Positions 1-13,834 of a DNA stretch of 64,000 nucleotides are shown piece by piece (the stretch's first letter is position 1; every line of letters starts with the position of its first letter). The position numbers and the translations under genes were made by a program. This stretch comes from Piromyces finnis. Lineage: Eukaryota > Neocallimastigomycota > Neocallimastigomycetes > Neocallimastigales > Neocallimastigaceae. The notes below the pieces were generated by a model. The model searched no databases, was not told the origin of the DNA, and saw only the letters and a list, made by a program, of their open reading frames with translations. Where the stretch lies: positions 124,001 through 188,000 of the forward strand of contig MCFH01000073.1 in the NCBI GenBank assembly GCA_002104945.1. Reading direction: 5' to 3'.

Positions 1-2386
1 CATTTGATAATACTATGAAAATGTATGAGTATGAAACATTGTTTTATAATAATGATAAACTTTATAAAAAAATTTATATCCACTAGGATCATCATCTATT
101 ATATTATTTGTATTGACGGTTAAACTTTAAAAATTTGTTGTTGTTGTTGTTGTTGTTGTTGGTAGGTTGAACATGTTCCTAATAATTAATATATTTCAAT
201 ATGAATGTAATGGATGTAATAATGAGGATTATTTTGTCATTTATTAGTAATTACTATTTAATATTTAATTAATAGTACTATTTAAATATCTAATAATATT
301 ATTATATGATATTTTAATAACATTTTTTTCTTTTAAAAAAAACATTTTTTTTAATAAATAATATTACCATTTAAAGAAATTAAATTAATTAATTGCGGTT
401 AACTTTAAATTTCTTATTTTCTATTTCTATTAAAATATATTGAAATTCTACATATATTGAAATATATTCAATTATATATATTTGAATAAAATAATGCGGC
501 TTAAAAAAACGGAATTTTTTATCAAAATATAATGAATTTTAAAGTGGACTTTTACAATAAATTTGATAGTAAGAAAAAGATTTAATTATTTTATTATAAA
601 TAAGAACGTAATCCTACTACGCCAAATAAAATCATCTATCATAAAATAGAAAAAACTAATAATAATATAAATAACAAAAATTTTTATTAAAAGACTTTAA
701 GATGAAATTTATAAAAGTCTTTATTAATGAAATCTCTAATAGGGATTGCGGATGAAATAAAATAATAATAATAATCCTAATGATGAAACATAATGAATGG
801 AATGGTTTTATAATTAATAACATTTAATGGTTAATAATACTACAATAAAAAAAAAAAAAAGTAAACTCTTTCTAGTTAAAATACCATTCATAAAGTATTG
901 TTAATATTAAAGGAAATATGATATATTAATAGTTTTTTGCTTTTTCATTATTATCAACTTTTATACACAATTGACATATATTTGGAAAAGATATATCAAT
1001 TGTGTATATATTTGGAAAAGATGTCAATTTTCATTTTTATCCAAATTTATTAGTGGTTTGGCAAAAATTAAAGAAAATATTGTTATTATTACAAAATACT
1101 TTTATCTATATACATATTTTCTTTTGACTTCTTTAAATTAATGGTTTACTCTTTGCTTTTATAATGACTTTGAATTAATGATATTATTATCATAAAAGTT
1201 TTATTCGACCTTTTTTGATTTCAGTAGAAAAAAAAAATTATTTTTTATTATTAAACTGTATAGATTTATTATATTATCACATAAATATTATTATAATCAT
1301 ATATAAAACATATGATGCGTAATTTAATAAAAATTAAAAATGGATAGAGGGTTAAAGTACATACTAAAAACTATTTTTATTTCTTTATTCCTTCTGTTAT
1401 TTTTAACTGTGTAAAGTACATTATTGTTGAAATTTACATTTAGCATTGTGTTATTTCTATTATTACTATTTTTTAAATCTTGATAAATTTTCAAATTTAA
1501 ATTTCATCATTTTTTATCAAATTCAAATTGGATAAGCTTTTATTAATAAATTTTTTTTCCGTTTTTTTATAAAATGTAGATAATATGTATTGAAGAAAAA
1601 AAAAATAATAATAATAATACTGACATTATAATTAATAAACAAGAGCTTTAATATTTCTTTTTAAAACATCATCAGTATATATACTTTTCCTTTTATTAAT
1701 TTTAAATTTAAAAGTTACAAGTAAAATTTGCAAATAATTCTTGTCAGGAATTATTGAATTTCATATATTTTATATTGTTTTTATATAAATTTTCATGGGT
1801 CAAATCTCAACAATATTATATAGTATGTCATATTTAATTATTATATATATTTAGTTTTGTTTTTTCTGTTATCATAATTAATACTTTTAACTATTTTTTT
1901 ATTTATAATTATAGGTTTAATTGGACTTTTTTATTTTATTGTCTTTAAACATCAGCACTTTATTGTCAATAGTTTTAAATTTTGAATATTCATTAAACAT
2001 ATATATTCTTTTCAATTATATAATAAATATAATATTAAATATGTTATTATGTTAATAAAAAAAAAAAAGAACAAATATTTCAATTTCCTATGCACATTTC
2101 CTATTCACATTTACTTTTTATTTTTTTTAAAGGTTTTATTTTAAATTATTTATTCAATTAAACCAATAAAAAAAAATTTAAAATTTATTGATATATTAAA
2201 AAAAAATTTTTTTTTTTTTTTTACATATATCTCGAATGTATTAAAAAAAATAATAATAAAATAAAAAAGTGAATATTTTTTGAAATTTTAATTTATTCAA
2301 TTTTTTATTTTTTGAGGAGGGGATAGTTTTTTTTTTTTTTTTTTTTTTAAAAATATAAAGCATTGATATTTAAGTAAATAAATAAA
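1..2386. other. AT-rich intergenic region upstream of TRM13
   Basis: No coding region can be supported here. The stretch consists of A/T runs, short ATT/TTA microsatellites and a TTG/GTT triplet run near 137-161. A near-direct repeat lies around 966-1023 (TATATTTGGAAAAGAT occurs twice). The last bases before 2387 are a long T run followed by an A-rich stretch, as seen before most genes in this window, and probably contain the TRM13 promoter and leader. No partial gene is recognisable at the left edge. Confidence 0.6.
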
Positions 2387-3501
2387 ATGAATGAAACCAC
2401 CACCACTACCACCACCACTACTGGAAAAGGTGAAAAAAAGACAATTGTTCAAGTAGTTGATGAAAAAACAAATACTAAAACTAGAGTTGAAATTACTGAT
2501 GAAAATTCCAATAAAAAAATATTCTATAGAGTAAATAAGAAACAAAAGAATAAGAAAAAGAGACCAAATGATGACTCTGAACATCCACAACAACCAGGAC
2601 CAAATCAATGTCATTACTTTGTAAAGAGAAAGAATAGATATTGTCATTTATGTACAAAAAAAGGTAAATTATATTGTGGTGAACATGCTGTTTTCGATCC
2701 AGAAAATCAAGAAAGAATTCCTTGTCCATATGATAATGCCCAGTAACTATTTCTAATTTATTTATTAAATATTTTTTATTTAAAAAGAATAAGTTGATAA
2801 TTAATTTAATCAAAGAAATTTAAATAAAAATGAAATGAAATTTCATTGAAATTTCATTTTTAATTTTATTTTATAATTACTATAAATTTTTATAATAATT
2901 CTATATTAATTTCTTTTCATAACTAATAATAAAATAGTTCAGTAGTAAAAAAAGATCTTGAAAAACATTTAGAACGTTGTAATTCAAGACCAAGACCAAA
3001 AGATGAATGTTATGTTGAAAATTGTAATATTAGAGATATAACTGCATTAGAAAGAACTAAGGAAAAAACTCCAAGAGAAGAATTAAAAGAAATGTCAAAG
3101 GAAGCTTTTGATAAATTTGTTGAAAGAATATTAAATGCCTACAATGATGCATTTAAAGGTCAAGAAATTCCAACTGAAATTTTAGACCATGAAGCTTTAA
3201 ATGAAAGAAAGTATGTGTTTTAATCATTCTTTAAAAATAATGGCTATACTATATGGAGGTCTTATTTTTAATTTAATAAAAATACATTAACATTTCCTTT
3301 TTATTAATTTAAAATAAAAAGAATAGAAACACATGGAGGAAAGCATGCTATTCAACAAGTAATTATATATATGCATATACCTATTCTTATCTTTATTGTT
3401 AATCAATTTATATAATAGATATTCTTTAAACTATCGCTTATTTTTACATATTAAATTTTTAAAATATTTATACGATAATTTATTTTTTATTTCAATAAAA
3501 T

Positions 3502-3536
<35 letters not shown>

Positions 3537-4853
3537 TCCTAACTATAATCTTAATTATAAAAAGGCATCGATTCTTGGTCATTTAGAAAAAATAAATTCA
3601 CTTAATAAGGATGATGTATATCTTGAATTTGGTGCTGGTAAGGGAGAATTAACCTATTATGTAAGAAAAGCTGTTGGTGATCCATCAACCTATATTCTTG
3701 TAGATAGACGTAACTTTAGAATGAAGGTAATGATATAAATAATAATAATGTTTATTAAATTAAAAAAAAAGGGGGGGGGAATAATAAAGTTATTAAAGGT
3801 AAAATTATATCATTATAATATGTATATATAATCATTTTAGTTTGATAGAGAAAATAAGAAAAAGAAGGGTGAAGATTCATCCAATCCAAATGAAGAAAAT
3901 GAAAATAATAACGAAACTCAATCTGATTCTGATAAATCATTAACTGTTCAAAAAAGATTATATATGGATATTAAGGATTTATGTCTTGAAAAATTAAATT
4001 TATTAAAGGATAAGAAATTAGTAGGTGTATCCAAACATTTATGTGGATGTGCTACTGATTTAACCTTGAAATGTTTAGTAAATTATACGGATGCTGTTCC
4101 AAAGTAAGTTGAAAAAAAAAAAAAAAAAACATTTTTTTCTTTATTGTAACACTAAGTATTAAAATTTTATTTATTGAAATAACCTATTATTTTATTAATA
4201 TCTTAAAATTCATCTATTATTATTTATATATAATCAAAGTTCTGTAAAAACTGTATTTATTGCATTATGTTGTCATCAAATATGTAAATATGGTATGTAT
4301 TGTAATCCAGAATATCTTACTCATTATGGTTTTGATCAAGAAGATTTTGAAAAAATCTGTGTCTTAACAACCTGGGCTATTTGTGGTAAGCGTGAAGCAA
4401 AATCCGATAATAAAGAAGGTGAAGAGGATGAAGAAGAAGATGATGAAGAAGAAGCCAAGGATGAATTAAAGAAATCTGAATTAGAAGATGGTGAAAATCC
4501 AGATGAGTAAGTTTTAAATAGATTAAAGTTTTATTAATAGGATAACTATTCCTTATGATTCAAAATTTTAATATTTTATTATTTTTCATTATTATTATTA
4601 TTATTATTGTTGTTGTTGTTGTTGTTGTTGTTATTGTTATTGTTTATAAAATTTCTATTTATGTATTAGACCTCATTGGTCTGGAATGACATTTGAAGAA
4701 AGAACAGCATTTGGACGTAAATGTAAGAGATTCCTTGATATGGGAAGAGTTCACTATTTAAAAAATCATGGTTATAAAGATGTTAAATTAGTACACTACG
4801 TTACCCAAAAGTATTCCTTAGAAAATTGTGCCTTAATTGTGAATAACATGTAA
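2387..4853 (+). CDS. TRM13: tRNA 2'-O-methyltransferase TRM13 family, seven exons
   Basis: This is the tRNA:m4X (2'-O-ribose) methyltransferase that modifies position 4 of the acceptor stem in some tRNAs. Exons by eye: 2387-2742, 2938-3210, 3322-3358, 3565-3726, 3841-4103, 4240-4506 and 4670-4853; all phases agree and give 513 residues. A CCCH zinc finger uses C75, C86/C89, C97 and H100. A CHHC zinc finger of the U11-48K/TRM13 type uses C113, H119, H129 and C133, and exon 1 splits it exactly at H119, which supports that join. The SAM-binding motif LEFGAGKGE lies near residues 242-250. The family motifs SKHLCG (about 340-345) and LCCHQ (about 373-377) follow. An acidic Glu/Asp-rich insertion of about 35 residues precedes the last exon, and the N-terminus has a poly-Thr run (residues 4-12). 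The start is the only ATG in frame with the zinc fingers. Family identity is very likely; target specificity is inferred from the family. Confidence 0.92.
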
Positions 4854-5787
4854 AAAAAAAAAAAAAAAAAGGTTGAAACCCCCTTCTTTTTTTATATGAT
4901 ATTTCCATAAAAATAACTATTTGTTTATAGATAATAATCAATTCAATATTTAAAAAGTAGATAATAATAGAAGTACAATGAATATTTTTTATCCAGCACT
5001 CATCATTATTTATTGTTAATAACTAATAGAACAATACCTATTTTTCTTTTTTGTTCTTTCTTTTTTTCTTAAAAAAAAAAATATATATATATATATTAAA
5101 AAACGTTCGTAACATATATTGTTATGAAAATTTTATTTAGTTATAGGAAAAGAAGAAAGGTAATAATGTTTTAAAATTAATAGAAAATAAAATTTATATA
5201 TAAAATATTCTTTAAATATTTCATTTAGAATGTGTAATTTTTTATTTATTTATTTAATAATATTAATTATGGTATAGATGGATTTGTTTTTGTTTTTTAA
5301 GTCAAGTTCATTTCCAATAAATTTTCAAATAAATAAATGTCTAATTTTACTTTTTTTAAATAAGCTTTTACTACCATTTTCAAACAAATTTTAGACATTC
5401 AAATAATGATCGTTTGATTCATTTTATCTTGTCCAATTCTTTTTTAATAAAAAATAAAGTGAACATCAAATATCTTTATCTCGTCCAGTATTAAAGAAAA
5501 GTATATTTAAATGTTGTCTAAATTTATTTTTAAAAAAAAATAAACATAATATTTTAATATAGTTCATTGTTAAATTGACCATAAACCTACAATACTCTAG
5601 ATATTATGGATAGATAAAAACTTTTTTTTTTTTTCTTCTTCTTTCAATTATTATATAAATTCAATTATAATTAATTAATATTCCATTTTTTCTTTTATAA
5701 ATAATATAATGTTTTTTTTTTTTTTTTTTTTTTTTTTGTTTATTTTATTTATTTAAATCTCTATTTTTTTTTTTTTTTTTTTCATAT
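4854..5787. other. Intergenic region between convergent TRM13 and MUL1-like genes
   Basis: Convergent 3' flanks. It holds poly-A/T tracts and a short AT dinucleotide run near 5080-5095. The T run around 5710-5737 lies directly downstream of the minus-strand gene. Nothing coding was recognised. Confidence 0.6.
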
Positions 5788-6356
5788 TTATGAAAAAATC
5801 TTCATGTAATTTTGAATGGGTGAACGACAAAGTGGACATCTCTCTAGATAATGAACACAATGATGACAAACACATAAATGACGACAAGGTAAAAAGGCAT
5901 ATTCTCTTTTTTCTGTAAGACATACTACACAAACATTTTCATTATTAGAGGATGCCGTATCCTTATCCTTAGTACCACTATTATCGCCATTACTTTGATG
6001 CTTAAAGGTGGATGGTGGAGAAATATTAGAATTTTGGGTTGTAAGAGAGGAGGAGGATATTACACCATTTTCATTTTGATGTTCGGAGGGCGTCGTCTCC
6101 TCAAGATCATTAGGTAGAGGTTCCGGTATATATTCTGTTATTGGTGTTGGTGATACGTTTAATGAGGAGGTTTGATGGATATCATAAGAATCATCCATTA
6201 GTAACCAATTAACAATATCGATTAACATATCAAATATGCCAGGATTACCTTTATAATATAAATAAAGGGTTAAAAAAATTTTTTTATATTAATTATTTAA
6301 AAAATTAAAATGTAATATACATTTATTAGAATATTATTAAATTCATTTCATTATTA

Positions 6357-6389
<33 letters not shown>

Positions 6390-8078
6390 TACTATCCAAT
6401 ATTTATAATATATAATGGAATAATAAAAATTATTATAGTTTTTTCTATTTTATATCAAGAAATACAGATTCATCTATCATCCAATTGATTTATTTATCTA
6501 CTTGTGTGTACTTACTTGATGACGGTAGAGTAGCTGCTTGTAATCTTGTTAATTCTTCAGAATTTTGGACCGCTTCTTCTTCTTCTTCCCTTCTTTTTTT
6601 TCGATAATGTCTCCAAAGACGAAAAGCAATGACACCACCAATAATCGAGGTAGATCCAATAACAAACCACTTCCATTTATTTATTTCTTTAGCTTCTTCT
6701 TCAACAATTTCTTTAAAAGTTTTAGGTGAAATAATACAATAAGCATCTTCACTATTAAAATCTGGGATTAGTATGGGAAGACCTGTAGATTGAATTAAAA
6801 GATCATCTGGATCTAAAGATGATGTTGTTGTTGTTGGCTTTATTGAATTTATTTTTGATGGTGTTGGTGTAATGTCTTGAACCTTGGCTATATATAAAAA
6901 TAAAAATTTTTAATTTTATTAAATATGTTTTTAAAATTATCAAAGTTAGAATAGAATAAAATATATATATATAAAGATTATGCTAATATATTTACTAGAG
7001 GTGGTTGGTATAGGTTTTTTAAATTTTCCTACAATAGTAATAGGATCACCAATGGTATATCCTTGTTCCATATTTTCTATGCCATTAAATCTTTCTCCAT
7101 TAACATAATCCTTTTATTAATTCATTGGATATATACATATATGTATAAATAAAATGTAGAAATGATTAATTGAATTTGAAAATGAATTTCAAACAACAAT
7201 GTAAAAATAATATTTTATATTTTATATATTTTAAAAAAAAAAAAGGTTCATATTAGAAACAAATAAATATTATATTATAATTATATATATTTTTTTTTAA
7301 AAAAAAAAAAAAGAAAGAAATCCATACTATAATGCTTTTCACAATAGATTTTTTATTTTGACTAATAAAATTATCTGATATTATTGGTAAATCCATATTT
7401 ATGATATCTTGAATGGAGAGTTTCGGTAGAGTTGCTTGGGCCTGATTATGTTTATAAATATTGAAAGGAACTGTTTGACCATTTAATGAAATAACTTCAA
7501 CCTCCGGAAGCCAATCTTTCCAAAAATTACTCCATTTCACGTAATGTCTTTTAATTATATTCTATTAAAAAATTATTAGGATATCAAAAACAGTATAATA
7601 AATAATGAGATGAGATATATATATATAAGATATGATTATCATTTATATATTTTATATATATTTTTAATTTTTTTTTTTTTTTTTTTTTTAATTTTTTCCA
7701 TTTTTTTCCTTTTTACAAATTTCAAATTTATATATATTTAATTCTTTTGTAAGTAAAAAAATAAAAAAGAAGGAATTTTATTAAAATGAAAATGGTACAT
7801 TCATAGATACATATCAAGGTATATTTAATTACCTTTAATATAACTGCTTTTTTTTTATTATCATTACAAGTAATGAATTGGTTTGGTTTTATTGGAGTAA
7901 TTAAACCTTCTAAGTAATAAGTAATATCATTTTCTAATGCAGTTTCAGCAACCTCTACATCAGATTTCGATGAACAAGGAAAAGGTTTTGTATTCTTAAG
8001 TTCATTTAGTTTATTTTTTTTAAATAAATATATGGCATAGGTAACACTTGTCAATGCTGTTGATAAAATTAAATCCAT
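5788..8078 (-). CDS. MUL1: MUL1/MULAN-type membrane RING E3 ubiquitin ligase, five exons
   Basis: Exons by eye on the minus strand: 8078-7833, 7561-7328, 7110-6996, 6887-6516 and 6248-5788; phases agree and give 475 residues. An N-terminal hydrophobic segment (about residues 2-19) is followed by a GIDE/BAM-like domain containing YLEGLITP, TVPFNIY and YVNGERFNGIE, which parallel the human MUL1 intermembrane domain. A second hydrophobic segment lies at about 270-290 (WFVIGSTSIIGGVIAF). A Glu-rich stretch follows, then a Ser/Asn/Thr-rich linker of roughly 100 residues. The C-terminal RING (about 429-466) has the order CVVC...CRH, CVCHHC and CPLC. In animals MUL1 sits in the outer mitochondrial membrane with the RING facing the cytosol and ubiquitinates or SUMOylates fission and mitophagy factors. 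Gut fungi have hydrogenosomes instead of mitochondria, so a hydrogenosomal or peroxisomal location is my inference. The family call is strong; substrates are unknown. Confidence 0.87.
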
Positions 8079-9540
8079 TTTTTTCTCTCTTTTTTTTTTA
8101 AAAAAAAAAAAATATTATTATGGAAATGTGTGATGTGAATGTGCGTAGGTGTTTTTCTTCTTTTTTATTTTGTTATTTTTAGTATTTATGATTATTTCTT
8201 GTTTTTAATTATTTTATATCTATATCAATTTTTTTTCTTTTTTTACCATACAGATATGAATATTTATAAAGTAATTATTATATTTTTTTTTTCTCTATGA
8301 AATGATAATTTCATATATGATATATATATATATATAAAAAAAAAAAAAAAAAAGTAATCACAATAGATATTTATTTTTCAATTTTTAATTATTTCTATTA
8401 ATAATAATAATAGTAATGATTAAGGTATGGTAATATAACTATGTATAAGTATATATATTGTTATAATGAATTTTTCTTTATTAAAAAATTGAAAAATTAA
8501 TTGTATTGGAAAGAAAAGTCGTCTTATCAATGTTGTTTTTTTTTCTCCCTCTGTTTGTTTTCTTCAGTTTTTTTTTTTTTTTTTAATATTTGTTATTAAT
8601 ACTATTTATTTCTTCTTTTAACTTTGCTCTTTTTTTTTTTTTTTTCTTTATTTTTTTATTTTTTTTTTAAACAATAAAGTGCTATGTATATTTCAAAAAA
8701 AAAAAAATAAATAAATAAAATAAATAAAAAAAAAATAAAATAATTTTTTTTTTTAATTAATGGATCCATCTCATTAATCCTTAACAACCATTCAAAAAAA
8801 GGTTAAATATTTTTTGTTATTCCTTCATAAAAAACTAATGCCCAACTAAAAAAAAAAAAAAAAGATATTTTCGTAACTTTTTATAAATAATTTTTTAACA
8901 ATTTTAAACTCTTTCCTTTTGGTTAGTGTTTTTATTTGTTTGTTTGTTTACTAGTAAATTACCCAAAATAAAAAGATTACACTATCTACATATAATAGAG
9001 TATAAAAACTTTTAATATATTTATTTTATTGTATTTTCCAATACTTTTTTTTTTAAAAAAAAAAAATAAAAATAAAAAAAATATTCTTTCCTTATTTTTA
9101 TTAGAATGAGTATTTATGCTTTTTAATTATATAGTTATAAGAATAATATTCACTATAAAATATAGATATTATAGGTATATTTTATGTTTATAATTATTGT
9201 ATTTTTGTTGTGTTTGAGTAATTTATTTAATGATGATAAATAATTCATAAAATATTATTTTATAGATATTTATTTTCAAAAAAGTATAAAAATATATTTT
9301 TAATGATAGTTATAAGAAATTGTCAAGTACAAATAAGACATATTCTTCCTTCTATTCAATAGAACCTAAATTATATCCTTGAATTTGTATCTCTTTTTTT
9401 TTTTTAAATAAAATAGGTGATAATGTATAGAGAAAGATTTTAAATTTATAAAAATGATTATCTTTTTTTTTTTTAACGCCTTTCATTTTTATAAATGAAT
9501 GAAATAAATGAAATAATAAAAAAAAAAAATTCTTCATTGC
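8079..9540. other. Intergenic region between MUL1-like and ABC transporter genes
   Basis: Upstream flank of the MUL1-like gene and downstream flank of the transporter gene. It contains many A/T homopolymers, for example around 8331-8353, 8567-8583 and 8695-8750. The small open frame near 9352-9537 is low-complexity Lys/Phe and is not supported as a gene. No RNA gene was seen. Confidence 0.55.
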
Positions 9541-12500
9541 TTAGGAAGCGTCTGCATCATCATCAGAAATAATACTAAGGAAGACTTCTTCCAATCTATT
9601 ATTGAATTAAAATATATAGATAGATACAATAAAAATATATATATTAATCAAAAAAGGAGGGGGAGAAGGAAAAATGATACATTAAATTAAAAAAAAAAAA
9701 AAAAAGTTCAATACATTAATAAATTTATAAATACAATGATACTTACGAAGATTGTGAAATACCCCAATCAATAATACCATACTTTTCCTTATTATCATCT
9801 AAAAGATCAAAAAGTTTAGTGATAAGACCTTGAGTTGGAATAAATTCATAAATACTATTACTAGCTAAATCACGAACAACTTTATGGTCTTCTGGAATAA
9901 TACTAGTAATAAATTGTTTGACTTCATTGTAATTTTCTGCCTTGTTAATGTAAGAAAGTCTGAAACCACTACCGTAAAGTTCCTTAAGACGAAGTTGAGT
10001 GGCACAACAACGAAGGGTACCATGAGACATAATACCAATACGATGACAAAGAACTTCGGCTTCTTCCATAGAATGTGTGGTAATAACAATAGTACGGTTG
10101 CAACTAATTTCATTCAAAATATCCCAAATTAATCTACGAACGTCAGGGTCAAGACCAGTGGTTGGTTCATCTAAGAATACTAATTTTGGATCACCAATCA
10201 AGGCAATAGCAATACTTAAACGACGTTTTTCACCACCACTTAAACCACGAGCTAAATTATCTTTGAAACTTTCTAAACCAACATTAGCCATACTTTTTTG
10301 TACAGCTTCTTTCTCTTGATCCTTTGGAATACCCTTTAATCTGGCGTAGAATAAAAGATGTTCCATAACAGTTAAATCGTCCCAAAGAATATCATGTTGT
10401 GGACAAATACCAATACGCTTGTAGACTTGATCCATATCGGTCTTAATGTTATAACCGGCTAAACGAGCATAACCACTGGTTGGCGTGTAAACACCAATTA
10501 AGGAATGAATCAAGGTTGTCTTACCAGCCCCATTTGGACCTAATAAACCAAAAACAACACCTTCTTCTACAGCAAAGGAAACACTATGAACAGCAACATG
10601 TGGCTTCTTATCCTTCTTTCTTGGTGGATATTCCTTTCTAACATTCTTAATGATAAGTGGACTGTTATGGTCATAGCGACCAGAAAGAACACGTTCTCTT
10701 TCAACACGAACATCATCATCTTCTAATTTTTTAGCATCTTCTGCCTCCTTTTCAGTATAGAATGGATTTGAGGCATCAAATTCCATAGAATCTTCATCCT
10801 TCTTACCACCAAAACATCTTCTTATACGACGGAATATATTTAAATGCCATGGTTGATGAGCTCCATATTCCTGAGGAATGACTGCATTTAAATACATGGC
10901 TAAAAGAATTAAAATGAAAAATACACCGATCATGAACATGGTTGCAGCGAAAATACTACTTCCTGGGTGGAAATCGTGTAATTGATAACCAGGGCTGGCC
11001 TTATCAACAGCAATACCGTTCATACTAATTAAGATATAATAGAAAGCAAAGAATGGCCAAATGAAATAAACATAATTTTGTTCGAAAATACTAAATAAGC
11101 TCATAGAAAAGACAATTGAAATAAGGGTGACCAAGAAGGAAGTGATCAAAGCAGAACTGTTTCTTTTAAAGAAGAATGAAAATACAAATGAAACAGCAAC
11201 TAAGATATTTGACCAAATAAAGAAGACAAGAATGATAATCAACATAGATGTCTTTTTAAACATTTCCATACCACAAATAATACCAACAACGATGAAACAA
11301 ATCATAGAAATCAAAGCTAATACCAAGTTAGTAAGGTAAGTAGCAATGTAATAAGTTGAAGATTTCATACCATTCATATTCATCATAACTAAGAAACGTT
11401 CTTCCTTTTCCTTAACTAAAGATAATACAAAAATTGGAAATAAGAAACTAACACCCCATGGAAATAAAACAATACCAATAATACTAGCTAAATCAACTGG
11501 TAAAGAGGTAGTAGTCTTTTCTGGGAAAGCACGAAAACCTTGAGTAATCATTTGAGTATTATCAGAAAGCTTACGGATAATAGTATTGGAGAGTTCAGTA
11601 AGGAAATACATCATTCTTTTTCCCTTACTTGGGAAAGGCATGTGTGGTGTGACACTACATTCAGTACATGTATATAAATTAGTTAATCTTGCATAATCAC
11701 CAACAGCAAGAGATACATTATACTTTAAAGCCTTTTCGTCTAAATCCTTATAGTATAATACACCATAAGGCATGTAATCAACACTTTTCTTAATAGCATC
11801 TTCTGTATCTCTGAATTTTGAAATATCAACAAGTTTTCTTTCTTCTTCAGTGTATTCAGAAAAAGTAGTGTTTGATATTAATTTATCAATTCTAAAATAT
11901 ATATATATATGTTTGTTTTTTTTTGGAAATTACATCATTGAAAAAAAATATATATGGATATTGTTAGTAGAGGAATAAATTTAAATAGTAATAATGATAA
12001 TTATAGCATCGAATAACATTGAATAATAGCAAATAGTTATGAATGACAATAAAAAGTTAGGAACAACAGCAACAACAACAAATAGTATTTTAAATAACAA
12101 TAAATAGCTTTTAAAAAAAGATTGTTAACAAATACTTACAAGTTTATTCTATTGATAATTATATCATCAATTTGTTCACCATTTTCAACTCCCATAACTT
12201 CGAAATAAGGTGATCTTTCAAATGTTAAAGATGGATTTCCACCAGACATCATTTCATCCATATTCATAACATAACGGGTAGAAGTATAGTCCAAGTAACC
12301 CTTATTGGAAAGAACATGTTGATCTCCTTGTAATTCTACCAAGGTAATATTTTCAGGACCTTGTAAACGTTCACCGATTAAAGCCTTTTCAGTATTATTT
12401 CCCTTGTTGTAGGCAACAAAACCATATGGACGCATCATATTGGTAACAAGATATTCAATATAGGAAGCTTCTCTTCCAAAGCCACTAAAATTAAATTTTT

Positions 12501-13834
12501 CTTCTCTTTTAGAAAGCTTTTTCATTTTTTTACCAAAGTTTCCAAGATTTCCCATGCCACCCATACCTTCGGATATTTTAGAAACCTTTTCCATTAAATT
12601 TAATAAATATGCATAATTACCAGATTTGTCCAAGGATGGAACAAAAAGTGTATCATGGTTAATATTTTCATTATTGTTATCTGGTACAATATCATATGGA
12701 GCTGAGGCAAAGTAATCATTAGTACCAAACCAATTAGAACATGCACTAGTAGAATATAAACCACCAATGTAGTGACGAATTTGAACATCCGGGTCATCTT
12801 TTTTATATTCAATATTTAAATTTGATAATACAAATTGACCATTAAATTCTTTTGTACAGAATTCGTATTTTTCAGGTTTAATAATATTCTTTAAAATATT
12901 TTCCACTAATAAACTTAAAAGAAATGCAGCAATAATCATCAATGTTGGACATGCACTAAAATAGTACAATTTTTTTTTTTTTTGATTTTAAATATATATA
13001 AAGTTTATATTTAGAAAATATTTTGGTTTTTTAATTTTTTTATTATTCTATACTATAATATTTTTATCTGAATCCTAAAATTTTATTATTATAATAATGA
13101 AATAATACTACTCTAGGCTAGGCTATAAAAAAATTATAATAATAATAATAATAATCTATATAAATAATTTGAAAAGGCACAATAACTTACGCAACACAAC
13201 CTATCATAAGTTTAGAGTAGAAATATAAATATCATTTTTTTTTGAAAAAAAAAATTTTCAATAAAATTTAAATATCCATTGGAATAAATAAAAGGTAAGT
13301 AAACTATTTATATATATATATATAAAAGAAAGATAAAAACTTGACATACAAATATTGGTTTTCATTTGTCTCTTTTGATAAGATAAAGTTTTTCTAAACT
13401 ATAAATAGTTAAAAAAAAGAAAGTTAATTTTTTTTTCTTTCTATTATCTATTGAATATATAAAATAGATAATAAAAATCTTATGTATAATACCATAGCTC
13501 TAACTTGATAACTCTTTCTACGTTCTAATTATATATATTATTAATAAATTCATTTTAGTTGATTCATAATAGTCTCTCTTTTTTTTTTTTTGCTATCATT
13601 ATTCAAATAAAAAGTATTTTTATATTTACCTGAAGAATCTATTGCTTTTGTTGACATTCTAGAAAGGTTAGTATTAACTCGTTTCATTTCTACAATATCT
13701 TTTTCTTCCATGTCATTAATTTCTATGTTCGAATCATTGTTATTGTTTAAGGTTTTCGAAGATATATCAATACCTTCTTTGACGATTTCATTAATAGAAA
13801 TACCAAACTCTTCATTTCTTTTATTCTCTTCCAT
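9541..13834 (-). CDS. ABCA-type half-size ABC transporter, seven exons
   Basis: Exons by eye: 13834-13630, 13524-13493, 13398-13350, a 10-nt exon 13200-13191, 12955-12140, 11891-9747 and 9595-9541. The sum is 3312 nt with consistent phases, giving 1103 residues. A cytosolic N-terminus of about 90 residues leads to a family-like segment (FRKTLSYQKRQ, KTNIC) and TM1. A large extracytosolic loop of roughly 350 residues follows, then about six TM helices (near residues 505-710). The nucleotide-binding domain has Walker A GPNGAGKTT (about 822-830), Q-loop CPQHD, signature LSGGEKRR (about 921), Walker B LVFLDEP and H-loop THS. The tail SLEEVFLSI, in the last exon, is typical of ABCA proteins. There is one TMD and one NBD, so it should work as a dimer, like plant half-size ABCA proteins. 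Lipid or amphipathic cargo is the usual guess for ABCA. An upstream in-frame ATG at 13909 adds 25 residues, but 13834 looks more natural. Confidence 0.9.
13191..13200 (-). other. 10-nt micro-exon of the ABC transporter gene
   Basis: On the minus strand an acceptor ending GATAG at 13201 and a donor GTAAGT at 13190 enclose only ten bases. With the neighbouring phases these encode the Cys-Val part of the segment reading KTNIC-CVAACPTL at the start of the first transmembrane helix. Omitting the exon shifts the frame and removes the link between the conserved RKTLSYQKRQ segment and TM1. It is inferred from splice signals and protein continuity, without transcript data. Confidence 0.7.
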
